Assembly (NCBI GenBank): GCA_024760905.1 | Contig: CM045733.1 | Coordinates: 33,650,001-33,714,000, forward strand | Origin: Plotosus lineatus | Lineage: Eukaryota; Chordata; Actinopteri; Siluriformes; Plotosidae | Reading direction: 5' to 3' | DNA: 64,000 nucleotides | The notes under the pieces: model-generated | Databases searched by the model: none | The model's input: the letters and a program-made list of their open reading frames with translations, nothing else | Told to the model about the DNA's origin: nothing | Made by a program: the position numbers and the translations under genes | Part shown: piece by piece, positions 39,291 to 51,317 of the stretch | How the letters are laid out: each line of letters opens with the position of its first letter | Numbering within the stretch: the first letter of the stretch is position 1

Positions 39291-39432
39291 GCCGTCAAGT
39301 GTGTTTCTGTCCCTTGGTAAAGGGTTGTGTCAGGAAGGGTATCCGACGTAAAAACCTATGCCAAATCAAACATCCGAATCAGATGATTCGCTGTGGCGAC
39401 CCCTGAAAAAGGGAAAAAGCTTAAAGGAAAAG
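39291..39432 (+). mobile_element. SINE copy, family S, 5'-truncated with LINE-type tail
   Basis: Starts within the S body (cagccgtcaagtgtgtttctg) and carries cccttggtaaagggttgtgt, ggaagggtatccgacg and ctgtggcgacccctgaaaaa then ggaaaagaag. The tail is nearly identical to the LINE at 9810-12312. Confidence 0.85.
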
Positions 39433-39709
39433 AAGTCATGAACATCATTTTTATATTTTCAAAAAATTAATTTTACAAACTTATTCAGCTTTAAGACTCA
39501 ACTTTACTTTAGATTTTTTAAATGTTATTAAAATAAATGATATATTTTTATAGTATTTAAAATTAAACTTTGAAAACATTTCTATACCATGAAGCACATG
39601 CCACAGCCATCCAACAACAGAAAACAAGGTAGCAAAAATTTGTAAGGCTGTCCGAGTTGAATGGGATGGGTGTTGTCTTATCGCCCCTCAATCCCAAGGA
39701 AACCAACTA

Positions 39710-40294
39710 CAGCATTCCGCCATAAGTATTCGGAAAAACCGTTTAACAGAAAAATGCAGTTCAATGAAACCGCTATGATTTTGTGCGCAGTACATTTAAT
39801 ACGCGATAGATCAACTTGAAAATTTGACAGCGTCCAACTGATCACATAATGATCATGTGGCGAAATGCGTGACGTCATCGGTCGTCTGCTTCTGCTAAAT
39901 TTAGACCGTAAACAACATGGGTCGGAGATCGAAAGAATTATCACAGTGCGACAAAGAAGGGATCATCAAACTATTTGAAGGTGGAGTTAATCAGTCTGAA
40001 ATAGTGAGAATTGTCGGATTATCTTCTAGCACCGTTTATAGTTTCTTAGATAGATATTTTGAGCAGGGAAATTCGGAAAACAAGCCAAGAAGTGGACGGC
40101 CTCGTTTGTTCAAGGCTCGTGACAGCAGACGACTTGCATCGTCGTCAATCATTATCAGAGATAACCAACATTTTCAACAACAACAGAGACAGAACTTTCT
40201 CTAAGAAGACTGTTGACATAAACGGTCTGTGAGGGAAAAATACTCGCACTACTGACGCCATGTTGTTTTTCCAAATACTTATGGCGGAATGCTG
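39710..40294 (+). mobile_element. Deleted Tc1/mariner-type element with transposase DNA-binding frame
   Basis: 585 bp flanked by TA. The terminal inverted repeats are long: cagcattccgccataagtat on the left and its complement (atacttatggcggaatgctg) on the right. The frame at 39917-40204 begins MGRRSKELSQCDKEGIIKLF and contains VNQSEIVRIVGLSSSTVYSF and NKPRSGRPRLF, the paired-like bipartite DNA-binding domain with its GRPR hook. The frame then shifts and the catalytic DDE/D domain is missing. Confidence 0.92.
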
Positions 40295-40646
40295 TAATTG
40301 TGGGAGTGTGCAAGTTTACACATCAACACCAGCACGTTCTTACCGTCACCCTCCCTGTTTAGCAGAGTAGTGATCAAAGGGGGTGAGGTAGTGAAGAGAA
40401 TAGAAAGAGGAATGTGGGGAGGGCGCAACAGTAAAATCATTAGATAACATTTATCATGTCAGTCGCTCTTACAGCAAGTTTCTCACAAAATAAAATCATC
40501 ACCAGTGCACGGACTTTAAACAGGAGCATGGATCAGCCAAAGCACATTTCCAGTTCAACTTGTGTGTTTCTGAACAAAACCTTTAGAACAGCTAAGCCCG
40601 ATCCCAGGCTTTGTGCCCAACATCAAAGAAAGTCAGGACCCCCCCC

Positions 40647-40680
<34 letters not shown>

Positions 40681-42416
40681 ACCACCACACACACACACAC
40701 AGCGTGAGCCAGAATTAGTCATGAAGGCTGTACAACACCGGAACAAAGGCTATGTAATACAAGGCTTGAAGAGTGCCAAATTCCCAACAGTGATGATTCT
40801 TTGGGAGATCAGGAATATAACAAATTTCAACGAGAAGATGCAGAATAAAAAGAGTGTACTCTGCCAAGTAAACATTTAACCAGATTATGGAATTGTTGCT
40901 CATCATAGATCCAACTTCACCATCTATATGCTGTTGAACCGAGCTATTACATCCTTGACCCGTTCATGCATGGTGTCCACACATAGGGATATTCAACTTG
41001 AAGTTCTTTACGTTTGAGAAAAACAGAAGCTCAAGTCCAAACCATCTGAGAGCAAAGTCATCAAGCAAACAGTTCATACACCGTGGCAGCAGCTGGATGT
41101 ACTTTGTGTAAAAAGCTCCCACCAGAGCAGGATTCACCTGAAGAGGAATTTACACAGACTGGGTAGGATCTACCCAATCTCAAAGCCAGCAAGGACATAA
41201 CTTGGCCCTTCAAACAATAGCAAAGGCAATTAATTAAAAAAAAAAACAAAAAAAAACACAAGACCATTGATATTTTTATGTCTTTATATTAACCACCCCA
41301 AATACACATGGTGTCGCAGTTCAAATGGGTGCCTAGCACTGCATACCATGGAGAGGGCGTGTTCGTGCTTTCGCCCCTCCCTGGTCAGAGGTGGTCGTGT
41401 GACAGGGAAGACATTACCTGATGGACGAGAATCGGATATGAATAAATTAGGGAGAAAATGTGTGTGTGTGGGGGGGTGTTTTACTATTCAAGCATACCGT
41501 CAGTGTGCACTCAAATCCTTTCATAATGATGCATACTTTACAGAATATTTCAATTATGACAAATGAAAAGGACAGAGACAACTTCTGCATGGATAGTGAA
41601 TATCAATATCTCTATCAATTAACATTAGAAACAAATACAAAAAAAAAAAATCCCCTCTAACCCAACAACAACCTGAGATATGACAAGTGTCCTTAAGTTT
41701 CAAATAAAATATTCATAAACGTATTCATGAATAAGTGTGATTATAGATGCAACCCAGAAAGTTTTAATGTTTTTATTGGAGTAATATGATATGATGAATG
41801 TTGTATATCCTTTTGTTACTGACTCACTTGACATACATTTAAAATACTATCATTGATAGAGGAAATAAAGTCCACAGCAAACAGAAAACATCAACCCACC
41901 CATGTGGTGACGCAGAACTTAACCTTTAATCTGATATTAAAAAAACAGGAGCAGATCATGCTCTTCGCCCTGTTCAGCCAGGCTTTCATTACTATACTGA
42001 AATATCCGTTTTATAAAACAGTGTTTTATTTTAAGATAATAAAAGACACTTTAATCCTTTACATTTTTATTTAGATCCACTTGTGACAATTTAACTTCAA
42101 AGAAAAATACTTTCTATTGAAAGCTGAAAAGAGGATCACTGTTTCAGCCCAGCAAAGCAAAAAATGCATACTTTCCTGATTTGCTTTCACAGAATTATGG
42201 TACCAAGAACATAATATGAAGAGGGTGGGATTGAACTCACAAAAGTGATGTCTTATCTTTAAAAAAAATGTGTATGCTGCAGAAACAACCTCCAGGAATT
42301 CACTGACATTGATCCCTTCAAAACCATTGAACTTTTCCTTCATCCAATGTCATGTCATATATATCACGACTGAAACATATTATGCTGGATATGTTATATG
42401 ATCATCATCATCATGT
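40295..42416. other. Stretch without recognisable gene
   Basis: Contains a C-run followed by a (CA)n microsatellite at about 40638-40700 and otherwise unique AT-rich sequence. Short frames here have no family match. Confidence 0.5.
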
Positions 42417-42663
42417 CCTTTTGGCTTTTCCCTTTTTCCAGGGGTCACCACAGCAAATCATCTGATTCGCATGTTTGATTTGGGACAGGCTTTTACGTCG
42501 GATGCTCTTCCTGACAACCCTTTAGCAAGGAACAGAAACACGCTGACGGTTTTGCAGCTACTCTTTACAAAAGTCAGCAATGGTTCCTTTACATGCCTCT
42601 CACCATAGACAGTGAGAGACATGGCTGGCCTTTGATAACCCAGTTTGCTGCATGGGGGAGGGA
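42417..42663 (-). mobile_element. SINE copy, family S with LINE-type tail
   Basis: On the minus strand: gcagcaaactgggttatcaa, tctcactgtctatggtgaga, gaaccattgctga, gccaaaac-like loss, cagcgtgtttctg, gtcaggaagagcatccgacg and the tail tgctgtggtgacccctggaa. It matches 31549-31885 but lacks the head. Confidence 0.85.
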
Positions 42664-43282
42664 GCTCGTATTTTCATATTATTCACTATATGTGAGGTGG
42701 AAGTCACAAAACTATTCAATGCAACAAAATCTACCAAACCCAAGGTCAATAACTGTTTTAGTAAATGCTACACAAGAATATAAAAAGCAAGCTGAATACA
42801 CATTTATAGCCTTTTTTGTTAACGTGGCTTCATCGTTACAAAGGCAGGTCCTGTACTCTCCAGGCAGAGTTGAGCTCTCTGTACCAGCACATTTTAACAC
42901 ACACTCGTATACACTATATAAGAACATCAGGAAAATACAATTCAAAACAACATATTTTTAACTCATTACAAGTCTTATAATTCAGTCAGCTACAGAATTG
43001 CTCCATGTCCTTTGGAAGTAAAATCTTTTGGAATCCAAGAGTAAGCACAGCAGGAGAACTTGTGTCTGTTTGAAACAAAGTTTTTTCAAGTTTCAATTTA
43101 GTGTAAACAGTTTTCTGCCTTTTAACCCTATTAGTTGTCCTTACATCACTGACCTTAAAGAGAGTGTACAAGAGGATTCACAAGCACACAATCACAGATC
43201 TGTGATAAACGACTACGAGGGATAATGCACTGCATCAAACCAACTCCAGAATCCATACTCAAGTTTATCTGGTTTTGCTATA

Positions 43283-44065
43283 CAGTGATACCTCGGCTCA
43301 CGAACATAATTGGTTCCCAGAAAGTGTGTGTAAGGCGAAAAGTTCGTCTTCCGAACATTTATTTCCCATAAGAAACCATTAAAATGAGAATAATCCGTTC
43401 CCAGGTCCCCATAAAACATAATTTTCTACTAAATAAGCCTTAAAACTACACACAAATCTACCTTATTTTATGTATAATAAATGTGCTATTGTATTGTAAT
43501 TAAAGAAATAAACTGTACTGTATAATAAAGTCGTTTTATTTACCTTTGTGATGGTAGTTGATGGCTTGATGGAATGGAGTGGGAGGAGGAGGGAGGGAGG
43601 GACTTACTGTTTGGAAGGAGTGTTTGGAAACGCCTACTGTTTGGAAACACCCTTAGCCACACACGCACCCTTAATAGCTTCCTTGTTCTTAAGGATGGTG
43701 GTAGACTTAGCGTACTGGTACTGAGACGCTGAGTCACACAAACGCACACCTCGTTCGTGTTTTTCAATGATCTCCGCCTGTGGTGGGTCTTTTTCGGTCC
43801 CATAATAGCAAAAGTACACTCAGTATGGTCCAAAATGTCTAGCAAACACAAACCACTTCCGCACTCAAAGAAAGGGGTGTGACGAACTGTGACGCCGTGA
43901 ACGTGCATCAGCTTCTCGTGGCCGCCACCGTGGCGCTGTTCGACCGCGTGGTTTGGTTCGTCTGCCGAAAACTAGTTCGTCAGCAGAGACAATATGCTCG
44001 CAAATTTAATGTTCTTGAGGCGAAAAGTTCGTGAGCTTAAGCGTTCGTCAGAGGAGGTTTTACTG
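43283..44065 (-). mobile_element. Short pogo/Tigger-type element (type D, copy 2)
   Basis: 783 bp, flanked by TA; left end cagtgatacctcggctcacg, right end ttcgtcagaggaggttttac then tg. The minus strand carries the same transposase N-terminus as copy 1 and adds a STTILKNKEAIKGACVAKGV block that copy 1 has lost, in shifted frame. It is one of two very similar copies 6 kb apart in the same orientation. Confidence 0.9.
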
Positions 44066-44975
44066 TACTGCATACTACAAAGCCACTTCTCTAACCATTA
44101 GGCTACAGCTGCCTCCTAGGCCAAGAATGATAACAATTCGACTATACCTGTTCCAAATACTGAGACATATACCTCTGGTTAAATTACAAAAATGGACTAT
44201 GACAAGGAATTAATTTTAAATTAAAAAAAAATAATAACCAGCAAAGCAAATGAAGCAGGTTAATAATAAAACCTGCCAGCCTCTGTAAGCTCTGAAAATG
44301 CTGCACATATATTGCTGGGATATTAAAAAGCCTCTAAATTAATTGTATTGTGATGTCATAAATTTACTCAGCAACTCGGTGCTTTGTCGTGCTTTTGGTT
44401 TTCAGTTTTAAACATCTAAACAAAGGGCCATCTAGTGCTAATATTAGGAAAATTATTTTACAACCACTAACACAACAAATTTCAAATTCTCATGGAGCAC
44501 AAGGTCATGCATGAAGCAGCTCGAGTGTTACAGCCAAGCATACAGTATTATTTTCCTTTATTACACTACCGCACTCATCGCATTCCATCTCCAGATCTTA
44601 TGCCACAGATATTTGAGCAAACTGGACATTTCTATCTGTTCATTAAACACAAAAATTTGTGGTTCATGCGGTTTGTGTACTTTTAACTTTTTTTGCATAC
44701 ACTCCTGATCTACTTTTATTTATAAATATGTTTATTATTTATCTATTTGTTTAATTATATATTCTTTGAAGTTACAGAAAATGTGCTATATTGTGATAAC
44801 TATAATACAGTATCTTGATAAATTATTTATAGCATAATATGAAGTTTTGATTACTTCCTAATAAAATTTTAAAAGTTGCAGCGTTATACATTTCTGGCTA
44901 CAGTTTAACAGTTATTATAGTTATTGTTTGTTATGGAGGTTAATAATTAGGGTGGTAATCACAAAGTATGTTATT

Positions 44976-46066
44976 CAGGGATCCCTCACTTTCCGTGGTT
45001 CATTGGGACCAAGATCCCCATGTGACCATCAAAATCCACGAAGTAGGATCACCCCACCACCCCCACACCCCCCGACTGACGTATACGTACATGTATATGT
45101 GTATATAATATCAATAAATACATATTCAATGCTATAAATGCTTATAATAATAGTAATAATTCAACATTAAAAAAATAACATAAGATGTAACTAAAATAAA
45201 TACAGATGCTCCCCAACTTACCAACATTCGGTTTGCAAACATCCGGAGATACGAACAGGGCTATCCGAGGTCGAAAGTGAAATGAAATTGAAGAACAAGT
45301 AGAAATAGAAATGGAATAAAATCTACAGAAAGATAGATCATAAATATAAGTATTACAAATATAAACATTATCCTGAGGTACACTTAATACTAGGCTCCAG
45401 CGGGGGGGGGGGGGGGGGGGTGTGTGGCTGAAACGTGCTTTACACCGGAGATCCAGGAAGACAAGCAGAACGATTTCTGAACTCCTGCCAAAACCTTCAA
45501 AGAAGAAACAAATTGACTCCAGAATTACAATGAACTGGATAAGAGTGAAACTCTTTAAATCTGATTGGATCCGCTGTGCTGTGCTTGAGAGGAACCAGGA
45601 GTTTAAATATGGGACATAATGACGTATTAATAACGTGATGTTTATGGAGAGATACATATACAATACATTCCCCTCTAAAGAATGCCCTGTAATGACTTAC
45701 AAACAAATTCATCTAAGAACGGCCATCCGGAACCTAACTCGTTCGTAAGCTGGGGAGCATCTATACACACACAGATGGTATTGCATGACACACATACATA
45801 CAGACGCATGCACGAGCGCAGATGTGCCAGATTCAACAATGTGTCCAGTTTTGATGGGAGATTTTGGGTTGTTTTTTGTTTAGGGTTTTTTTTTTTTTGC
45901 ATAATTGGCCTTGTTTTTTTGACAGTTTCCGTAACTTTCCCCCCTATTCTTCCTTAATTTCTTTATTTTTTTAATTCAATGAATATTTATTTATTCGTTT
46001 TTTTTTAAAAAACCATGATGCACTGAAGGTGCATTAATTGAAGCACGAAGTAGCGAGGGATCCCTG
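44976..46066. mobile_element. pogo/Tigger-type element (type E) interrupted by another element
   Basis: Left end cagggatccctcactttccg, right end aagtagcgagggatccctg. Its interior matches the 416-bp copy at 56364-56779 on both sides of the insertion at 45203-45763. Removing the insert gives an element of about 530 bp. Confidence 0.9.
45203..45763. mobile_element. pogo/Tigger-type element (type F) nested in a type E element
   Basis: 561 bp; ends cagatgctccccaacttacc and gttcgtaagctggggagcat are inverted repeats and TA flanks both sides (45201-45202, 45764-45765). The uninterrupted sister at 56364-56779 reads aaatataaatacacacac across the site, so the TA there is the empty target. No transposase frame is present. 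A G-run lies at about 45403-45420. Confidence 0.9.
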
Positions 46067-46334
46067 TACAGGTGAAAATGAATCAGTTGAAAGACACTGC
46101 CAGAAATTATTAGTTTTTCCTGAAGAATATTGATTGATATAATTTTGGGGTGTACATAGCGTGTAAAGTTTGAAATAAAATTATAACCAATTTTTGTCAG
46201 AGGCAATCCATATGATAAGAAATCAACAATGAAAAAGTAAAAAAATTACACACACTATAACCACCACACACATGTAAAAATATGGTCCTGATTCATACAG
46301 TTAAAATATGTGATTCAGAGAGTTGGTCAGCATA

Positions 46335-46642
46335 AGGTAAGGTAATGTGGGCTTTAATAATAATGAGCCTAGTGGCTCATCAGGCCGGTGCTTATCCCTG
46401 GTTTCCATAGCATGAAGCGACTAGTAGTTCAACTCCTCCTGGATGGGACACTAGTCCATCGCCGGTTACCTTCCCAGTACATTTTTACTGGTACCCATTT
46501 ATACTGCTGTGTGAACAGAGGCACACTTGTGGTTAAGTCCTTGCCCAGGGGTCTTAGCACAGTGGGGGGTCTAACTGGGATTTGAACCCACAACCTCCCA
46601 ATCATGAGCGCAGCAGACTAACCATTACGCCACCAGCCCCAC
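46335..46642 (-). mobile_element. tRNA-derived SINE (family T1)
   Basis: On the minus strand the head reads ggctggtggcgtaatggtta with an A box (tggcgtaatgg), then aggttgtgggttcaaatccc with a near-perfect B box (ggttcaaatcc), the two-part RNA polymerase III promoter of tRNA-derived SINEs. A roughly 220-bp unrelated body follows. It is not a tRNA gene, because no cloverleaf acceptor stem closes. Confidence 0.88.
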
Positions 46643-46729
46643 AGTTGGTCAGCACGCTCATCCCCAAATATGTAATGCCTATCCTCAAACGTTGAGCTGT
46701 CAATTTTATATAGAGAATTGTCTGTCTTC

Positions 46730-46775
46730 CTTTCAGCTTTTTCCCTTTTACTCGGGAGTCGCCACAGCGAAATTA
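46730..46775 (-). mobile_element. Tail fragment of a family S SINE or of its partner LINE
   Basis: The minus strand reads tcgctgtggcgactcccgag then aaaagggaaaaagctgaaag, the shared SINE/LINE tail. Nothing else of the element remains. Confidence 0.7.
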
Positions 46776-47978
46776 TATATAGAGAATGTCAGGTAAAAAT
46801 ACATTTATTCCAAATTACAGAAGAAATGAACTGAACAAAAGCACAATATACTGACTTTAATATGTTTATTGAATTATCCTGACATATACCATTATTATGA
46901 TATACAATTATTCATACAGTGATAGACTGTACATACTACCCACCTCATGTGCAACCTGAACAATAAGAAATTCACTTTACAAGTCGAATAGCATCATTTG
47001 AAAGCTTATACTACCCAAGATCCATGATTTGCCAATATTAAGGTGACACAAGAAATAAATAAATAAAGTTTTTTAAAAATTTAATAAGTGTGTTTTTTCG
47101 GCATCATTTTAATCAACATTTTATTCTCGCACCCAGAGACGTTTAAGATTTGGACTTGCGTGCACCCTCTTTTTGGAATAGGAGTTACTTACATTAAGAT
47201 CTTTGTGACCTGATAAAGTGGTAACAGACCTACAGCTCCCCAAGAGTAAATCAACTGAACCAGCATCAATAAACTGAGCTTCAATTCCAGTTCCTCTCGT
47301 TACACTTTTAGAAGATTGACTGACTGTCATCTCTCAGAACAATCGCTAACTTCTCTGAAAAATCATGATAGCCATCAGCTAAACTTAGCAACCTAACACA
47401 CAGCCCTAAGTAACCCTTCAGCCCCTGCTTAGGAGGCTCAGAATTGGTGCAGGAAATACTTCTTTAATACTCTCCTGTTGCCGTAGCTGTGGATTTGTAA
47501 AGAGAGCCGTGAAGCCATGCTTCTGTTCTTAGTTCATTTACAATCAGCTCACAGCACAGGCAGAATCGACTCAACTGGGAACAAACCTGGAAGGCTGAGC
47601 AAATCCCAATCTTTTTGGAGAGTTTTCTCTAATGCATACATCAATTATGCAAATTATGTCCTGAGCTTATTCTCAATTCTGAAAGTATTTAAAGTCAGCA
47701 TTATCAGTCAAAACATATGAGGTAAGGTTCCCCTGCTTTGTAAATGACAGAAAACAACAAAGTAACTAAAATGACCAGTGTCAAAATTTCCTTCTACACA
47801 TTTGTGTGTGTGATGTGGCCAGGTAGATGAACAGCTGCTCAACTAATAAATAAATAAATATATATTTATCACACACACACACACACACACACACACTTTC
47901 AGAGTTACAACATACACGAGTTACGACTATTCGTACTTACGACCACGTCAATCAGATGCCCATTATAAGTTTACTGTA
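46776..47978. other. Stretch without recognisable gene; pogo-like fragment and CA repeat at its right end
   Basis: Mostly unique. A (CA)n run at about 47872-47896 is followed by a short tract (agttacgactattcgtactt, acgaccacg) resembling pogo-type terminal sequence also seen near 51175-51245. Confidence 0.5.
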
Positions 47979-48690
47979 CAGACGATCCCCGACTTACTTT
48001 CATCCATTTTACATTTTTTTTATTTAACAGCCCCCCCCCAAAAAAAAAAAGTCAAATTTTGAGTTTAGACGTACCTACGTCATACGCTGACGTAAGACGC
48101 TGTGTCCATTGTTTACAAACAACAGACTGAACGTGCCCCTCCTCCTTCGCAGTACACATAAGACATCGGTCTCTGTGATCTTTGCGTTTACACTGTTTTG
48201 CAGACTTTTGTAACCCTAAGCAAATATGGTTCGTCAGAAGTGTAAGCCTACTAACATGGGTGCTAGCCAGCTCCACTCTGCTGGTGATTCATATCAGTGC
48301 AGGCTAAGTTCCAAATGAGTTAAATGGCACCCTTGTGCACTTGAAAGACCGAAAGTCTGTATAACCCACAGCAAGTACACTACTTTCGGTTTTGAGTGCC
48401 TCACATATTGTAAGCGTTGATTGGCTGTTTTAAGCTTCATGTAAAGTGACTCGGTATAAATAAGTGACTTATTTGAAATTAATGTTGATATTATTTGATA
48501 TATTTGACATTATTTTACAATGTTATGTTTATAATAATTGATTTAGGGGTGTTTTATGAGATACGGTAATGGTATTTATGGATGTATAGTACAGTATGAG
48601 CGTCATACCTCACCGTAACAACTTATGTTCACTTTCAACTTGCATTCGGCCGTCCGGAACCAATTAAAAACGTAAGTCGAGGAGCGTCTG
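47979..48690 (+). mobile_element. Short pogo/Tigger-type element (type C)
   Basis: 712 bp flanked by TA. Ends cagacgatccccgacttact and cgtaagtcgaggagcgtctg. Near 48225 the plus strand has the transposase start (atggttcgtcagaagtgtaa, MVRQKCKPT), but the frame is lost at once. The same family as 24309-25079, more decayed. Confidence 0.85.
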
Positions 48691-48692
48691 TA

Positions 48693-49290
48693 TATGTCTG
48701 GCAGCGTAGCGTGTAAGGTAGTTGTGGCAGCACAGCATCCTAGCATCTCACACTCACAGCATTCTACCACTACACTCAGTGACTAGATACTGTTACAGTA
48801 ACATCTCGTTCACAGTACAATTTTACATTCATTTACTGTACACCGTTACCATGGCCACCAAGAAGTTTGATTCATCAGATGGCAATTCTACCAAGAAAGC
48901 AAGGAAGGTACTGTCGTTGGAGACGAAGATAAGTGATAAAGCAGTATGAAGGAGGAAAAAAAGTAAAGTCCATCGCTCGAGATCTCCATCTCTCCGACTC
49001 CACGGTGTCTACAATTTTGAAGGACAAGGACCGTATTAAGGAAGCAGTGAAAGCAGCAGACCCATTTAAGTCGACTATCATCACAGAACAGCATAAAGGA
49101 CCGATCGCAGAGATGGAAAAGTTTCTATACACGTAGTTGGAAGATAATAGGCAAGGAAATGTAAAAGTGATGTTACGAGCAGTGCAAAGTAAGGCTACAA
49201 GTTTATTTTGCATGTTGAAAGAACATACAGGTGACATAAATTCACATAAATTCATAGCGCGTGCTGGGTGGTTTCGGATTCAAATCAAAG
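48693..49290 (+). mobile_element. Tigger-type transposase remnant joined to the EPS8 duplicate
   Basis: From 48851 the plus strand reads MATKKFDSSDGNSTKKARKV then LSLETKI; after a frameshift YEGGKKVKSIARDLHLSDST and VSTILKDKDRIKEAVKAADP (48933-49136), the CENP-B-like helix-turn-helix; then a broken second domain ending FIARAGWF at about 49253-49276. Normally a basic FK-rich helix follows; here the sequence passes directly into [11 protein letters not shown] of the EPS8 SH3 copy. The catalytic domain is absent. Confidence 0.88.
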
Positions 49291-50195
49291 TATGACTTTG
49301 TGGCTAGAAATGCCACAGAGTTGTCTGTGGTGAAGGACGAGGTGGTGGAGGTACATCATTCTCTCTCTCTCTTACGTGTATTTTTCAAAAGAAAACTTGC
49401 ATTCATATTACACTCCTCTCAAAGTGCACGCTGTATCAAAGTCTAATACAGTATGTCTCTTATATAAAGACGTCGTTAAAGATGTGCATGTGTTGGTATA
49501 TTAACCAACATAAGCCTCCGTTTGAAAAAGGTCTCTAAAGATCGACTGTTATCATTAGCCTTTGCTTTCCTAAGTTGAACTGCCATGAAAATTAGTCTTT
49601 CATCACGCGATAAAACATCCTTCTCGCTCTATATCTGAGCTCTAGATCCTGAAAAATCAGTCAGAAAGCACGATAGAAGAATATAAGCTGCCTGAATGTC
49701 CTTTCCTAGGTTCTGATAGGAAGCAGTGGTGGAAGGTACGAAGCGGAACGGGAGTTACGGGATACGTGCCAAACAACATCCTTGAGATCACTAAGGCTGT
49801 GGATGTGAATGGACACGGCAAGCCAATTTACAGCCATACCATTCAGGTGTGTTTTTATCTAATGGAATTATTTTTTGGGTTTCCATTTGCACATGCACTC
49901 TTGATGGGTTTACTAGTTGTTACTACTAGCCAGTCATGGGGGATTTTGAAATTCACACTAGTACGTGCTAATCATAGGTATTTTTGGAATCACATAGATG
50001 GTGTATGAAAGACATGTGTGGTTGGCTTGGAGGAAGCGTGTTTGAGCATTCCTGCTGTACGATAAAGAAGACCTTGTTCATGAACCAGATAGAAAAGTCG
50101 TATGTAAATGTGTATAATTAACTTATTCATTGAAGGCTAGGTGAAGGTTGCCCAATGGACATCGATGGAATGTCAAGGGGGACTATTCAATTTAT

Positions 50196-50255
<60 letters not shown>

Positions 50256-50590
50256 ACACCTGGATCTGAGGTGCATTATTGTTTTAGTGTACACGGGAAC
50301 ATCAGCACAAATAAGCACATTCAGAATGATTTTACGGTTTATTTCTTACATTTTAAAAATCATGACAGACACACGTGAACTACAAACACGCAAACGCCTC
50401 GGGGAGATGGAAGGATATTTAGCAGACTTCCAGTGTAGCAATAAGGAATGTCTTTCAAGTAAGGAAGTGAAAGCGATGATGATCTATTGTGTCGAGTTTT
50501 TAGTGTAAGTGAAACATCAGGAATCACAAATATAGCAACCAATGGGGAAGACTGCAGATTTATGGCAAGAATAGAGATCGTAATACTAAA
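49281..50590 (+). pseudogene. Inverted partial duplicate of EPS8 SH3 exons 15-16 and the intron 3' of them
   Basis: On the plus strand, opposite to the gene, 49281-50590 repeats about 525-2337 in the same internal order: the 3' part of exon 15 (to a gtacat donor after 49350), the intron, exon 16 (49710-49846) and its downstream intron. The exon-16 copy is 137 nt instead of 141: four bases after GTTCT are missing, which shifts the frame. The exon-15 copy lacks its acceptor and 5' part. It also has several point differences (for example VKDEVVE for GKDELVE). It therefore cannot encode an SH3 domain. The parent has two segments the copy lacks (about 700-1082 and 1142-1336). The left end abuts a Tigger transposase fragment. 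Confidence 0.92.
50196..50250. repeat. (CA)n microsatellite in the EPS8 duplicate
   Basis: About 26 CA units. The corresponding place in the parent (1417-1488) carries GT and (TA)n repeats, so this tract changed composition after duplication. Confidence 0.85.
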
Positions 50591-51109
50591 GTACTCGGTC
50601 CAAGAACCATGCAGATCTTTTGGGGGGGGGGTTAAAAAAAACCCAAAACAAAACATGACTAAGGTAACAAGGAGAGCCATGGCATTTATCACTTTTCTTT
50701 TCAACTCCTGAGTACATTTCTGAAAGTATTTACTTGGATAAGTGAACACTATGCAAATCCTGAAACTGAATAAATTCAAAACGAGTACGAGAGGTGGAAG
50801 ACCAGACTGTATCCTGTCTATTGCCTGAACCCAAAGTCTCACTTAATTGGTTTCCCAATTCTGTTTCCTGTGCATTCTTAAGCTTGGCCCTTGACTGACT
50901 GCATAACGCTAAAATTAAGTCATATACAGTATATTTTAAGTCATTCCTCCATGATGTGGACTAAGTAAGAGCAAGCTTTCCCAAAACCGCACTGAAGGTA
51001 TGGGGGGGGGGGAGGGGTAACCATAATTTTTTCAGATGATTCTCAACTTCAAAAAAATGGAATAAATAAGTAGCAGGAAGGTGACAGGTTTGTCAAAACC
51101 ATCAAGGAC

Positions 51110-51250
51110 ACCGTGTGTGTGTGTGTGTGCGCGCATATATATATATATTTTTTTTAAAAATCGGTGTCGTTGTGTTAAATATCCGACTAACGACCAATCC
51201 GACTTACGACTGGTTGGTAAGAACCGATCTAGGTCGTAACTTGAATAATG

Positions 51251-51316
<66 letters not shown>
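51110..51316. repeat. GT and TA microsatellites around a pogo-like fragment
   Basis: (GT)n and (TA)n at 51114-51150 and again at 51253-51316 flank a 100-bp tract with gacttacgactggttggtaa. The inner tract looks like a fragment of a pogo-type element. Confidence 0.6.

Positions 51317-51317
<1 letters not shown>

Noticed and set aside
46560..46642. tRNA gene on the minus strand
   Set aside because: The A and B boxes are those of a SINE head; no acceptor stem closes and SINE body sequence follows.
49281..49846. A second functional SH3-encoding gene on the plus strand
   Set aside because: The copy has a 4-bp frameshifting deletion, no acceptor for its first exon and no other EPS8 exons around it.
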